This document shows, one piece after another, positions 34,000-46,219 of a stretch of 64,000 nt of DNA (positions are counted from its first letter, which is position 1; each line of letters opens with the position of its first letter). The position numbers and the translations under genes are program-made. The notes beneath the pieces are model-generated. The model worked only from the letters and a program-made list of their open reading frames with translations, did no database searches and was not told the origin of the DNA. The stretch is from Phytophthora hibernalis. Taxonomy: Eukaryota > Oomycota > Peronosporomycetes > Peronosporales > Peronosporaceae. The stretch spans positions 930,001 to 994,000 of the forward strand of contig JAAKBF010000390.1 of assembly GCA_012656075.1 (NCBI GenBank). The letters are read 5' to 3'.

Positions 34000-36674
34000 T
34001 TAACTGTCTGCCGTTTGTGTAGCACTCGTGGACATCCACACAAACTGGAAGGTGAAGTCGATGCCTACACAGCAACAAAAAAGAATTAGCGGAATTGTTG
34101 TAGTGAATGCTTTCTAGGATCCTTACCATAGTGCACGAGCGTGGATTGCACAGCGAAGACAAGCCAAATTAACAGACGACCTTGAAGGAACAGGAATTGT
34201 GTCTCCAATACGAAAGCCACTTGGTAGATTGTCGGGACCCCGAAGCGTTTTGTCACAAACACTTGCAACGCTAGTGGCGTTGCAAACTGCATTGCACCTA
34301 ATGCTCCGATCACAGTCATCCGTTCGTTGAATTCGTGTGGATCGCCAAAGTAGCGATAATGGGTCGGATAGTACGAATGGTTTGGCAAAGCTTTCAACAG
34401 TGGCATGTACAGCAAGTAGATGACTGGGATGAAGCACTGAGTGTATGCCACGAGTCCGACATATTCGTTATTGAAGAGTAGCTGCAGTGTCTGCTTCACT
34501 GCCTTAATATTTTGTCGTTGTGATTCCTCAAGCACGCTACTGAAGACGGGTTTGCTTGTCCGCATAACGGGCAGTAGCTGAATTGAAGCAGCTAGACCTT
34601 CACGAGTCATAGATGATCTAGATACTGACGATGCATTTTGAATTGAATTGTGTTTCCATGACGAGTTGAGCGCCCGAGAACTCCGAGATGAATTCGAAAA
34701 AGGGAACTGAAGGGTGAATGGGTAGCCGCGGAAATCTATCGGGGTTTGATCTCTGAGTCGGTGTTGTTGCTGACTTTGCCGCGGCTTTCGTGGCGAAAAG
34801 TAAATGCACTGCCTAATCGGGTACGAAACCTCGTTCTGAAGTGTGAGTTCACGATTGGTACAACACTCACAGCCGCGTGCAATCGTTGAAAAAGCTTTGA
34901 GCGAGGTGTTGGCGGCACAACGAAGCGAGAAAACTAACTACACGTCCTTCCATTGCTGCGGTAGCATACTGCGCCTTCATCTGACCCATAGACATTGTCC
35001 GAGACGTACGACACTCGTTATTGTAAACGCTGCGAGATGCTAAAGATTCCAGCAAAGCTGTGTTCTCCTTCGAGAGTTGATGCTGCATACCAGACAGCAA
35101 ACATATATCGCGTGGTTCGGTTGCACTGAGTTGACCAGGACTCTGTAGTAATTCAACAGTAGCTACGACCAATGTGCTCAACGACTCAACGTTTCCAAGA
35201 CCTTGTGGAGCATGCCCCATTAGCTGTTGTTGGAACGGCGAGCCGTGAAAAGATCGACACGCCTTTGCCAGCTGAGAACGGCGATCCATCCCATAGAGAG
35301 TCATCAAAATGACAAACGTATTGAGTGCCATCGTCACCACGACCATCTTCATCGAGTTGGCACTGTGCATGCATAGTACCGAGTAAATTGTCGCGAACAC
35401 GTCAATAGTAAACACGATCACCTCAGGCAAACTGTCTTCTAGGTGTGACCCCAAACTGTTTGGAGATTTTTCAACGCCAGATTCAACGCTGGAATCAACA
35501 GGACAACTAGAAACTGCAAAATACCTTCCAACGCAAGAAATAAAGCTTGATATGCGGGGTAAATCCCAAGTAAAGCGGCATGGACAGAAATCAGCAGCCA
35601 AAATCGACGCCCCCGAAATGCTCCGTCCTTTATACTCTTCATCGGATGAGATCCCAGAGTTATTCGACAAGCAACAGCCCAGATACTAAACATGAGCGGT
35701 GTTCCCGCCACTACCAGGAAAGGGATAGGAAAGACCCACAAGGTTGCGATCAAAATGTTGAGAGAAGTGTACACACTGGCGCTTCCAATTGCAACCACCG
35801 CCACTTTCTTCATTGACAATTCCATCTCTGGGATTCACACTTTAGCTTGACTCATTGCACAAACGATGAGAGTTATCCCCATCATCGTATGCCGGATCCA
35901 GAAAACGTAGTTGGCAAGCGCGCCTTTCTCAACTCAACACAGGTTGTAACGGAATACACTCGGTCAAAATGATCACGAGCAAAGGCCCTAGGGGAAACAA
36001 AACGCAGGTCGCTAGAACTCGTGTAATCGATGATCGTTGACAATACTCGTCGAATGCTAGCATCCTCTCAACAGAATACTGCCCGCAGTGGCTAACTTCG
36101 AGGCGTTCCCAAATATCGTACAGCGAATACCCAAAGAAGCGAAACTCTGATGTGAAGTTGCTTGGTTGTTTGGAGATAGCTGGTGTGGACAAACTGTCTT
36201 TCTGGCGGGGTGTGAGTGTATTCTCCATAGTTTTTAATTGATCGTTCGTACCATTCACCAAACTCTTTCTCGGTCGGATCCATTCATGCTGTTGGGTGAC
36301 TTCTGTGACTTCGATTCTAGACCCCCGTTGGTACTTTCTTCTTCGGCTTGAGGATCGTTTCCATCATATGGAGCAACAGCACCTGTACCTCGATAAAGTG
36401 ATTGTAGTGATGAGGTAATACGTAACGGATGTAAGACACTGCTACTTCTGCGCCGTTCCTGACTAGTTGAAGAATTCTCACTGCTGGATATGACGGTATG
36501 CGACGGTCGTACTGCTAGAGACGTCAAGGATAACCTGCTCCCTCGCATTCCGTCAAAATCACCACTACTTTGACTGGAAAGAGTGGACACGTGATGAAAG
36601 CTCCTTTTGACCGTCAAACTTTGTGCAAAATCAGGAGGGTTATGATGTTTGACACGACTTTGAACTTTGTTCAT
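34000..36674 (-). pseudogene. Multi-pass membrane protein, array copy 3, disrupted
   Basis: This is closest to copy 4 (shared YPTHYRYFG and FNERMTVIG). It carries SHCGQYSVERMLAFDEYC, GSHLEDSLPEVIVF, NNEYVGLVAYTQC and the terminal exon IDFTFQFVWM. Besides slips that fit single missing bases (near 36257, 35452 and 34900), there are two lesions of another kind. One is a 7-bp insertion in the QPVEKGALANY region (about 35928-35945). The other is a Trp-to-TGA change at 35835-35837 (AKVWIPEM). These make a pseudogene likely, although most of the protein is still readable. The N-terminal 130 residues before the first block are Ser-rich and disordered. Confidence 0.7.
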
Positions 36675-37111
36675 GGTGGTCTTGGTCGTCAACAAGCGCT
36701 AAGTCTGGCGACTGCCTCGATTTAGCCTCAATGATGTTTCGGTTCGGCGGATTAGGATTAGTCCAGTCGATCCCCTAAAACCGGGCGATTGGTTTCCTGA
36801 ATTTCCGACGAATTGGCGCTGACCTCTAAAGCAAGTGATCTTCTGAAACAAATTCACGCCAATTTCTAATGTACAGTGGTTGCTACATTGAACGAGGCAA
36901 TACCGGGTTGCGGATAGATTCTTGTACTTCCCCACTGTCAGCGCATCAATTAATGTACATAATGGAATTCAGTCGCTCGAAGGTGATTTCCGACGGATCT
37001 ACATGTATAGACCATTAGTCGTATGCACCTCGCCGCAAACCACTGTGTATACTTGTTTACTATTATCTCGACATGACTTCGATTCAGAGGTTGCTGGTCG
37101 AACTAAGCCTT

Positions 37112-40011
37112 TCATTTGTGCACCCAGGCAAACTGAAAGGTGAAGTCAACACCTGCAAGGAAATTCGCAACCATCGAAACGGTTAGCGTCAGCATGTTGA
37201 ATACAGTCACCGCCTAAGATATCCATTACCGTAATGTTCAAGCGTTGACTGCACCGCAAAAATAAGCCACATGAGAAGTTTGCCTTGCAGTAGTAAGAAG
37301 TGATTCTCCAACACGAAAGCCACCTGGTAGATGGTCGACACACCGAAGCGCTTCACCACGAACACTTGCAGTCCTACGAATATGAAAAACTGCAACAGGG
37401 ACAAGACCCCGATCACGGTCATCCGTTCATTGAACTCTTTCGACTCGCCAAAATAGCGGTAGTGGGTCGGATAGTACACGTGGTTTGGAACTGCTTGGAG
37501 TATGGGCATGTACATCAGGTAGATCACAGGGATAATACACTGAGTGCAGGCGCCAAGTCCAAGATATTCGTTGTTGAAAAGTAGCTGAAGTGTCTGCTTC
37601 ACAGCTCTGGTGTTCTGCTTTCGAGTCTCCTCCAGGATATTGCCAATAACGGGGTTGCTCTTTGAAACGATCGGAATCAATTTATCCGAAGCTTCTTGCC
37701 AAAGTGAATGAGCTAAAAGCCGTGATGGTCTTGGTGATCCAACAGGCTCGACAATGGGACGAGAGGCTTTTGCATGGATCAAATGAAAGAGGCGTGGGGC
37801 AGATAATGATGGCTTTTGCAGCATCGGGGCCTCTGAAGAAACAGTCGATGACTGGCGCGAGAATTTATCTGTCTCGGAATCTTCGGACTCGGTACTTTTA
37901 CTTTCGTTTTCGCGCTTCTCCGGGTGATCCGATGCAAAATCATTGTCAGCGCTGCTGCTTGCACGGGAACTTGCACGCATACTTAGCCATCGACTGGTAG
38001 GAACAACCAGTACAGCTCCACGAAGCCGCCTTACAAGCAATGATTTGGGTGGAGATGGCGGTGGGAAATGGTCGGCACTAAGCACACGGCCCTCCATGGC
38101 AGCAGACGAGAATCGAGATTTTATCTGTGCCACCGATACAGTGTTTGATGTGCGACGACTGTTGTTGTACACGCTTCGAGCAGCGAGAGAGTCAAGTAAA
38201 GCTGCGTTGGGTTGTGAGAGCTGATGAGGCATACCAGATAGTAGTCGAATGGTGCCTAGTTCGGTAGAGTCCAGCTGACCGGGAGTTTGCAACATTCTAA
38301 GCGTTGTAGCGACCAAAGTACTCAACAACGCTGGGTTACAGCCACCAGTGATGAAAGAATCTAACACTGATTGGGACCTACGAATTTTTGCCTGCTGTCG
38401 CTCCATCATTTGAAACGATCGACATGCTCTGGCAACTCGAGACCGGCGATTCATTCCATGTAGCGACAGTATCAAGACCAAAGTGTTGAGTACCAGCGTG
38501 ATCGCGACCATGTGGATTGAGTTGGCGCTGTGCATGCAGAGCACCGAGTAGATGGCATTGAAGACATCGACGCTGAAGATGATAACTTCAGGTAAATTAT
38601 CCTCAAGATGCGACCCCAGTGCAGTCTGGAGATTTCTCAGGGAAAGATTGATTGCAGGAAGCAATGCTATCATGGCCAACTCTAATATTCCATCCACCTC
38701 GAGGAAAAGCGCTTGGTACACGGGATAAATAAAAAGCAGCGAAGCGTGCACGGCCGTTAGCATTATGAACTGTCGACCTAGAAATTCTCCATCTTGTACT
38801 CCCGCCAGAGGACGAGGTCCCAGAACTAGTCGACTTACGATCGCCCAAATACTAATCATGAGTGGTGCCCTGCCACAACAAGGAACGGGATCGGAAACAC
38901 CCACAGATCGGCAATAAGAATATTCGACGCCGTGTACACTGCAGCAGTTCCGATTGACACCACAACCACTTGTTTCATCGATAAGGCCATGTCGGAGATC
39001 CAGACTTTGCTTGGCTCATTGCACACAACACGAGAATCGCTCCTATGATAGTGTGCCGAATCCAGAAAACGTAGTTTGCCAGCGCACCCTTCTCCACTGG
39101 TTGTAGCGGCATACACTCGGTCAGAATCACCACGAGCAATGGAGCAAGAGGGAATAGTAAACACACGCCCAAAGCGCGTACTATGGACACACGCTGACAG
39201 TACTCGTCGAGTGCAAGCATACGCTCAACTGAGTACTGTCCACAGTGACTAACTTGAAGTCGTTCCCAAAAATCGTAAAGTGGGGCGAGAGGGTACCCGA
39301 AAAGCTGATAGCTGCCACCAGATGACTTGGTTGTCGCTCAGCTCGCAGGGGCGTAGGAATGATGAACGCCTTTCTCTTTTCTGGAAGTTTTTTGTCGGGA
39401 TTGTCTGTCGCTAGAATATCGTCGAGCATTTTCTTCTCTGGGGAACCTTCAATAGTCCCCGGAAGTTTGGGAGCCACGCTTGAAATCTCCCCAGCACTCT
39501 TAACTAAGCTATTTTCACGTAAAAGCTGAGTGGGAGGGGCCGATCGTCGAGGTTTGACGGATTGGTCCGTGTGCAAGGCGTAGCTCTTTCGACGAGGGAG
39601 AACTTTGGGACCGGCCGTGGGTGAACCTTGAGAAGTTGTATGTTCATTCTGAGATCGCTCACTGTTTCGGGGTAAAACGTCAATATTGTCGAGAGTTCTC
39701 AAAGGCTCCGTTGATAGTCCTCGAATCGCCTGCGAGAAGCTGCTCCGTCGTAGTGATTTCCGTGAATCTGGTCGAGGAAGTTCGTCTTTCGCGCCATTTA
39801 CGTTGATCTCTCTTGGTGGTGTAGTGTGGATATTAATCGAGGGCAATCCACGGCCTCGAATGTTGTGTAGCACACTGCTTCCTCTCTTTGGCGAACCGAG
39901 TGTTGCTCCCAAATGTGGAGCCACCGCCACTCCTCGAAGACTTGTTCTGGTTCCGCTACGACACACAAGAGGAGGCTGCAGAGGCGTGGCGACATCTTGG
40001 ACGCCGTCCAT
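37112..40011 (-). CDS. Multi-pass membrane protein, array copy 4
   Basis: The C-terminal 565 codons (37207-38904) are one open frame. It covers segment 4 onward, GSHLEDNLPEVIIF, LCMHSANSIHMV, a loop of about 190 residues, NNEYLGLGACTQCIIP and HYG. An intron and the final exon VDFTFQFAWVHK follow. The N-terminal part has a long disordered leader (about 240 aa) and then SHCGQYSVERMLALDEYC. Single-base slips near 39302 (T-run), 39010 (A-run) and 38877 (G-run) connect the pieces. No base-substitution stop was found. The start at 40011 (MDGVQDVATPLQ) is the first ATG; an extra upstream exon, as in copy 5, is possible. Confidence 0.78.
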
Positions 40012-40450
40012 TTGCTTACTGGGAAGCCCAATCGCCACTAACCCCAAAGCTAAGATGAGACTTAGTCTAGTTTACCCAGAATAGTTCACACGGTTGCGTG
40101 ATTGACTTTTGGATATCATCTGCGATGATGTCGATGATGTCGTTAAACGGCCCCCGTTCATGGGAATCCACAGTTTTAGTACAGACCTGAGTAACAAACG
40201 AATGAGTTACAAAAACCTAGGATAGCTTTCACCTCACTTATGTGAAGATGAAACCTTTTCGGTTTGTGGATATGCCTCCCAAGAAAACGCACGAGTACTA
40301 TGGATACAGGCACGATAAACCCCTGTTGAAGCTGACAGCGTTAAAAATGACCGCGACCCGGTCTTATTACTTTAGTTTCACTACGAGGACTAAGGCTTTA
40401 TCCCTTCAGATTTATTCCTCGAAGAAGAAGAATAAAGCTTAAGGCCACCA

Positions 40451-43082
40451 CTAAGCCTCTTCTCCACCAGTACTGGCACTGGTTTGTGGTGGAACACTGC
40501 TGTGAATCCAATTAAACTGAAATGTGAAGTCGGCACCTGCAATCAAACCATAAGATTAGACTTCGGACATGAAATGAAATTCATGTGAATACGTACCGTA
40601 GTGCAAGAGTGTAGACTGCACAGCGACAATGAACCAAACAATAAGCCTTCCCTCCACAAGCTTGAAATGTGTCTCCAGCACGAAAGCAATTTGGTAGATC
40701 GTGGAAACGGCAAAGCGAGTCGCGACGAACACGTGCAGCACAATCAAAACTCCTAGTTGCAGCAGTGCTAAAATGGCGATCACCGTCATTCGATCCAGGA
40801 ATTGGTCGGCGTTTTCCAGCATGACAAAGTGGGTCGGGTAGTACACTCGGTTGGGGAGATTCTGAAGAACAGGCATGTACAACACGTAGAGCACTGGAAT
40901 AATGCACTGGATGTACGCGATGAGTCCAAGATACTCGTTGTTGAAGAGTAGCTGAAGCGACTGCTTTACCGCTTTGGTATTTTTCCTCCTCGTCGCAACC
41001 AGTACGTCACTGATGATTGGACTTCCTGGTATCACAAGAGGACGGAGCTTTGCCGAAGTATCAGGGTCGAATCCGGTCATTGGTAGCGTTGGGAGGATCT
41101 TCGGAGAGAACGTCCGCTCTGAAATCCAGCGAGACGAAGCCTTGAAAAGTTTTGATAACCGAGGAACGGAAGGTAAACGATGAAAACTATCCCCACCAGA
41201 TTCAGCATCAGTTCCCTTGTTGCTACCCTTGTCACGGCTGCTACTTCGAGAGCCGGGAAAACTACCCAACCTACCATTAGTTGTTCCACTGCCAAGTTTT
41301 CTTGTTGCTGCTGGAATTGCTAAAATGGCTGCTCGTATTCGGCGTGCCACGCGTGATGATGACGGTACAGGAACCGAAAAGTGAGAAGCACTCAAATCAC
41401 GACCTTCAATTGCTGCCGACGCGTACCGAGACTTCATTTGAGCCATTGAAATGGCTTCTAAAGTTCTGCGATCGTTATTGTAGACGCACCGAGCAGCCAA
41501 AGACTTCAGCAGTGCTGAGTTGGAGTCTGAAACTTTATGCTGCATACCAGACAGCAACCGAATATCACGTAACTCAGCAGGGTCCAGCTGACCTGGTGCT
41601 TGAAGTAGTTTTAGTGTCGTGGACACCAATGTGCTAAGTAAATCGGGACTGCCTCCAGCTAAGGCTGCTGATAAAAAGGATGGGGTTCGTTTAGCTTCAC
41701 GTTGTCGGAGCTGCATTAAATAAAAGGCACGAGAATCTCTAGCAGCTCGAGAGCGGCGGTTCATTCCGTGAAGAGAAAGCACCATAACCACAACATTAAG
41801 CGCTACTGTGATGGCCACCATTTTAACCGAGTTTGTGCCTCGCATGCAGAGCACCGAATACAGCGCACTGAATCCATCCACTGTAAGCACGACCATTTCC
41901 GGGAGATTGTCTTCGAGGTGGGATCCATAAGCCACCAAGGCATTTTTCAGCGCAACGTTGATAATGGGCATTATTGAGAGGATAAGCACTTCAAAGAACC
42001 CCGCCACTGACATGATCGCTTGGTACGCAGGATAAATGATCAATAAAGACGCCTGCACTGCAATGATCTGGACGAACCGCAATCCTCGAAATTTAGCATC
42101 GGGTACGCCTTGAACCGGGTTTTTCCCTAGCACCACCCGTGCCAGCAAAGCCCAGAAAAATAATATCAAAGGAGCCCCGAGGATTGACATGAACGGAATG
42201 GGGAACACCCAAAGCTCAGCAACGAGCACTTCTGAGCTCGTGATCATGACTCCAGTACCAATGGCGATCGTAAGCGCTTGCTTGGTTGTTAACGGGAGCT
42301 CTGGTATCCAAGAGGCGGCCTGGGACTCCGCGCACATGACTGCGATTGATCGTGTCATGGCGTGTCGAAGCCAGAAAACATAGTTGGCTTTCGCTCCATC
42401 TTCCACTGGTTTTAACGGAGCCAACTCGATCAATAACACCACCAGCAACGGTACCAAAGGTACTAGAAAACAAATTGTCAGGACTCGACGGAACGACGTT
42501 CTTCGGCAATACTCGTCCAGAGCCAGCATCCTCTCCACTGAATACTGTCCGCAATGACTCACTTGCAGTTGTTCCCAGAGATCGTACAGCGGGGCCAAGG
42601 AATATCCAAACATACTGAGAGTTCTCTCCAAATGACTTGGTTGTCGAACTTGGAGAGGAATTGGCAGCACTACTGCTTGTCGTCTTTTTGGAAAACCTTC
42701 AGAGTTTTTAGTTCTATCTTCTTCCACGCGGTGTAGCGTATTACTCTTTCGCGCAGGACGGAACTCTCCGCTCATGTCGAGTGGATGACGGACGAGCGTT
42801 GGCAGTTCCCGTACAGCTTGTAGTAACCCACTTTGCTTTGGCGACTTTCTCGCGCATCGGAGACTCGAGGGAGGCGGAAACCCCGCGAATATTTCTTAAA
42901 ACGCTGCTACGGCGAGGTGCATCAGGTCGTGCTGGGGCCACGGAGACGCCCGGCACCCTCCATCGGAAGTTCTTTAGGAAACCTAATCCATTCTACCATT
43001 AGCACCTTAGAATATCTAAAAATAACAAGTAAAGTCGTCTTACGTACGTGGTCGGTGACGTCGCGGGTGTCAGCGTGCCCAT
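40451..43082 (-). CDS. Multi-pass membrane protein, array copy 5 (best preserved)
   Basis: A 739-codon open frame (40556-42775) gives the reference layout. After a leader comes SHCGQYSVERMLALDEYC. Then about eight hydrophobic segments follow to residue 340 (for example FLVPLVPLLVVLLIEL, SLLIIYPAYQAIM) with GSHLEDNLPEMVVL between the sixth and seventh. A loop of about 200 residues separates these from three C-terminal segments. The C-terminal intron is 40537-40596; the last exon reads ADFTFQFNWIHSS. At the 5' end, ATG at 43082 (MGTLTPATSPTT) joins through an intron at 42958-43047 to VPGVSVAPARP, and one slip lies near 42775. No enzyme, transporter or receptor family is recognised; transport or membrane sensing is only a guess. 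Confidence 0.82.
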
Positions 43083-43205
43083 CCTCCTGGAGGCAAGTGA
43101 CGAGCCCTGATTCTTCGCGACGTGGCAACAAAAGTTCAACTGCATTGAATAAGAAACACTACCGCGGGTGACGAGCCCAATAAATCACTAGACACGACTG
43201 CTGCA

Positions 43206-44086
43206 TCACCGGTCCTCTACATTCTGCAACGCCGGGTGTTCGAGCACCTGCGTCATGTTCTGCAACCTCTTGCTGGGCTCAAACTCGAGCATCTTGGCCA
43301 GTAGGTCCTTGGTTTCAACTGAGAGTTTCTCATCCATTTGCCAGGCCTCCAGCACGCCTAAACAGCCTTGAGTCTTGACTTTCTGGAAGTCGGGACTCGT
43401 AGGCGACGCGAACTCGAGCAGTGGCGCTCCTGTGAGCAGCATGAAGAGCAGGATGCCCAGCGACCAGACATCGGCCGTCACGGGGTCGTAGCTGCTCTCA
43501 GCCACGACCTCAGGCGCCACATACTGCGGTTTCCCCACACAGCCACTGGCAGCTACATCAGCTCTGGTACAAAGGCCAAAGTCTCCGAGCTTGAAGTTGC
43601 CGTCTCGCGTGACGAACACGTTCTCCAGCGACACGTCGCGGTGGGCGATGTTGCACTTGAAGTGCAGGAAGTGCAACCCTGGGCGATCTGTTTCACGATT
43701 CGAAGAGCGCGGCCCTGTCCCAGACGACTTTCGGGTTGGGTGGCCACGAGATGTGATAACAGGTCTCCCCGGGCGCAATGCTCCATGACCACAAACACGA
43801 GCGAGCGCTGTACGAAGGCGTCGAACACGCGCACCACGTTGGGGTGCGCCACACGACGAAGCTGACGTGCAGCCTGCCACTCGGTGCGAGGGCCTGGAAG
43901 CTGCAATTGGCCTGCGCACTTGACGACCACAGGGAGCGTCGTAGAGGCGTCGGTAGGCTGCGAAATGTGCCCCAAGTAGATTTGCGGCGCCAGACGAGAG
44001 CTCACTTTGATGTTGCGGTGGGGAGACGACCGCTGGGTGCGGGTGTTGGCACTGGGATTGCTGCGGTGCACGAGGGTAGCCGTCAT
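43206..44086 (-). CDS. Protein kinase (HRDVSLEN type)
   Basis: This is a small kinase of about 290 aa, starting at MTATLVHRS (44086). The beta-3 Lys is in LPVVVKCAG, the alpha-C Glu in TEWQAARQL, and the hinge in FVVMEHCARGDLL. The catalytic loop is IAHRDVSLENVF, followed by DFGLC, YVAPEVV and ADVWSLGILLFM. All catalytic residues are present. The glycine loop is not obvious (QIYLGHISQ). One base appears to be missing in a G-run near 43682, splitting the gene between IVKQIAQG and LHFLHF. It lies head to tail with copy 5 of the membrane-protein array (124 bp apart) but is unrelated in sequence. Confidence 0.85.
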
Positions 44087-44865
44087 GGAGTTTGTGTGAG
44101 GCGGAGGAAAATGGCAAAGTGTCGTGTCAAAAGGCAAGAGATGTAACTCGTACTTACGCGAGGTTGAAGCTGGTATGCCGCTTCGCATGTGGCTGGCGAT
44201 TGGCGAATGAACAACGACCACGTCGGGCGCGTATGAAATATGGAAGTCGAGGCAGAGACGAGGCGGATTGCAGCCGTTTTCAATGCGATTGGAAAGGGTT
44301 TAGGGAGGCTGAGATCTTCGTTTTCAAGACTAGTGCCATATTGAGTTTTGAGAATGCCACGTTTAAGTTGGATTTTCGCGCCACTTTTTCGAGCAACTTT
44401 TGGGGATGCGCAAGCGCGATCGCCGGAGACACGACGGACAACTTGAACAGCAATTTGGTGGGGGTTGCGTCGATGAAAGTCTGATCCTGCTGGGCTTCAT
44501 CGTGGCTATGCGGGAGGGAAATCGAGACGTGCTCATAATTCCAGCTTTGATGAGGCCGTCATCGTCGTGCCTCGAATCTCGTAGGGACAGGCTGCCTCTG
44601 CCAGGCTGCCACAATCTTTCGGCAGACTCGTGACGCGCCTCGACGTGGTCGCACTTCAAGTTGCCTTTGCCAGGTGACGGCTGCCGCGTTGGCCTAAGCG
44701 ATGACTCACACGAACCCCAATGATGGCGCAGAGTTCCCTTCCCTCCGCCAGAGCGTAGGACCTCGTCACAGCCAGCAATCCTTCGTCGACGCGGTCTGCA
44801 ACGTTGTCGGGTCGCTCATAATTCGCACCGGAATCGCGAGATTCGCTCCGGCTATCTGCGCTGAC
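44087..44865 (+). other. Intergenic stretch, nothing recognised
   Basis: No coding or RNA signature is supported between the kinase and the TIR transposon. Confidence 0.4.
44856..44865 (+). repeat. Target-site duplication, left (10 bp)
   Basis: CTGCGCTGAC lies directly before the left TIR and is repeated exactly after the right TIR (45847-45856). Confidence 0.85.
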
Positions 44866-44964
44866 GGATGTTTATCAAAAGAGACCGGGTTTACATCACG
44901 ATTTATCCAAAGAGACCGAGTTTGGAATTCTGCTCAGTGATTGGAGGAAATTATTGTGCGCATT
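44866..44964 (+). repeat. Left terminal inverted repeat (99 bp)
   Basis: Begins GGATGTTTATCAAAAGAGAC. It pairs with 45748-45846 with one mismatch at position 54. Confidence 0.88.
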
Positions 44965-45747
44965 CCGCTGCGGCTCCCAAGTTTGCACCATAAAACCTAT
45001 GTGTGGGTCATTTAGTAGGTCTGATCCCGACGTGGACTGTCGTTTGAAGCCGCCCCAACTTTCTATCGCGAACTGAAACGGGTTCAGCATCGCTTAGTAA
45101 TTCACGTAGAGGAAGTCTGCAGGATTGTTCAGCTCGGACATGTACTGCACAATGCTGCCACATATTGTGCCGCTGTGCTTCTCCAGGTGAATTAGCCCGA
45201 TATTGACTTATTGAGTGCACCGAGCGATAGGTCCTGGCCATGAGAAGACTGACGGCGGTATGCGTACTACCTCTTCAGACGATCTGATGAGTGATCTCCG
45301 GGATCAGGTTTGTACTTGGCGTAGTCGAATTCCTTCAGCACGTACTTCAGGTACATCTTGGGTCAATACGATCCTCTGGACAATGTCGGAGCCCACGTTC
45401 ACGATACCCTGTCGGTCGTCGGCGCCGAGCACCATGGTACGATTCTTCGTCCGACATTTCTTCGGGGAAATATTGGTAGATCTGCACCAGCTCCTGGATA
45501 CGGAGACGGGGGGTCCCGCACGAGCGACAACCCCATCGACACTGCGTTGTTGTGCATGTACATAACGATGCCTTTGTCGGGCTTGACAGTCGTGTCGAAC
45601 TTGAACCCCAGCCTACTCGATTCAAGGCTGTGGGTAGCTGTGTCCGCAGTCTGGCGGTCGTCAGCGATAACTTTCTGTTATAATACTTGGTGTGCACTTG
45701 TAATACTGACGGGAGGACTAACGCAAGACGCACTCCCCCGAATGCGA

Positions 45748-45846
45748 AATGCGCACAATAATTTCCTCCAATCACTGAGCAGAATTCCAAACACGGTCTC
45801 TTTGGATAAATCGTGATGTAAACCCGGTCTCTTTTGATAAACATCC
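45748..45846 (-). repeat. Right terminal inverted repeat (99 bp)
   Basis: Reverse complement of 44866-44964. Confidence 0.88.
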
Positions 45847-45856
45847 CTGCGCTGAC
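45847..45856 (+). repeat. Target-site duplication, right (10 bp)
   Basis: CTGCGCTGAC, identical to 44856-44865. Confidence 0.85.
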
Positions 45857-46219
45857 TACATGTACCATCGAAGAACTTGCACCGGAACTCAAGTGTCCAT
45901 CCATTAAAACATGTAAGCTTATCGATCGTCTATTATGGCTCTATTGCTTCGAGACTTGACCAGGTCAAAGACAGCTTCTATAATAACACTGCTACGAGTG
46001 AGTTCGTGGACGGAGCCTCTCCGACTGATTTCTCGTCAAAAATCCTGCGTTGCCAAAAGGCTGCGTCGGGTCTTCGGTTCACTTCGTCGAGTCTTCGGTA
46101 CAGCGCTGGACCGAGGCTTCCGAAGTCCTACTGCGACTGAAATAGCGCCTTTGTCGATGCCCATCGACTGTCTCGGTATCTTGCCAAGCTTGGTGCATTG
46201 ATAGGCAATTCGGTATTGA
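45857..46219 (+). other. Short intergenic stretch, nothing recognised
   Basis: No gene is supported between the transposon and the end of the methyltransferase gene. Confidence 0.4.

Larger units (their letters stand above)
44866..45846 (-). mobile_element. 981-bp TIR DNA transposon, MULE-like, non-autonomous
   Basis: Near-perfect 99-bp terminal inverted repeats (44866-44964 and 45748-45846, one mismatch) bound this element, and an exact 10-bp direct repeat flanks it. Long TIRs and a 9-11 bp target duplication are typical of Mutator-like elements. The inside has broken minus-strand coding traces (YQYFPEEMSDEES; PDKGIVMYMHNNAVSMGL) with many stops. No full transposase is present, so the element would depend on a helper. 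The near-identical ends imply recent insertion or transposition. Confidence 0.8.
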
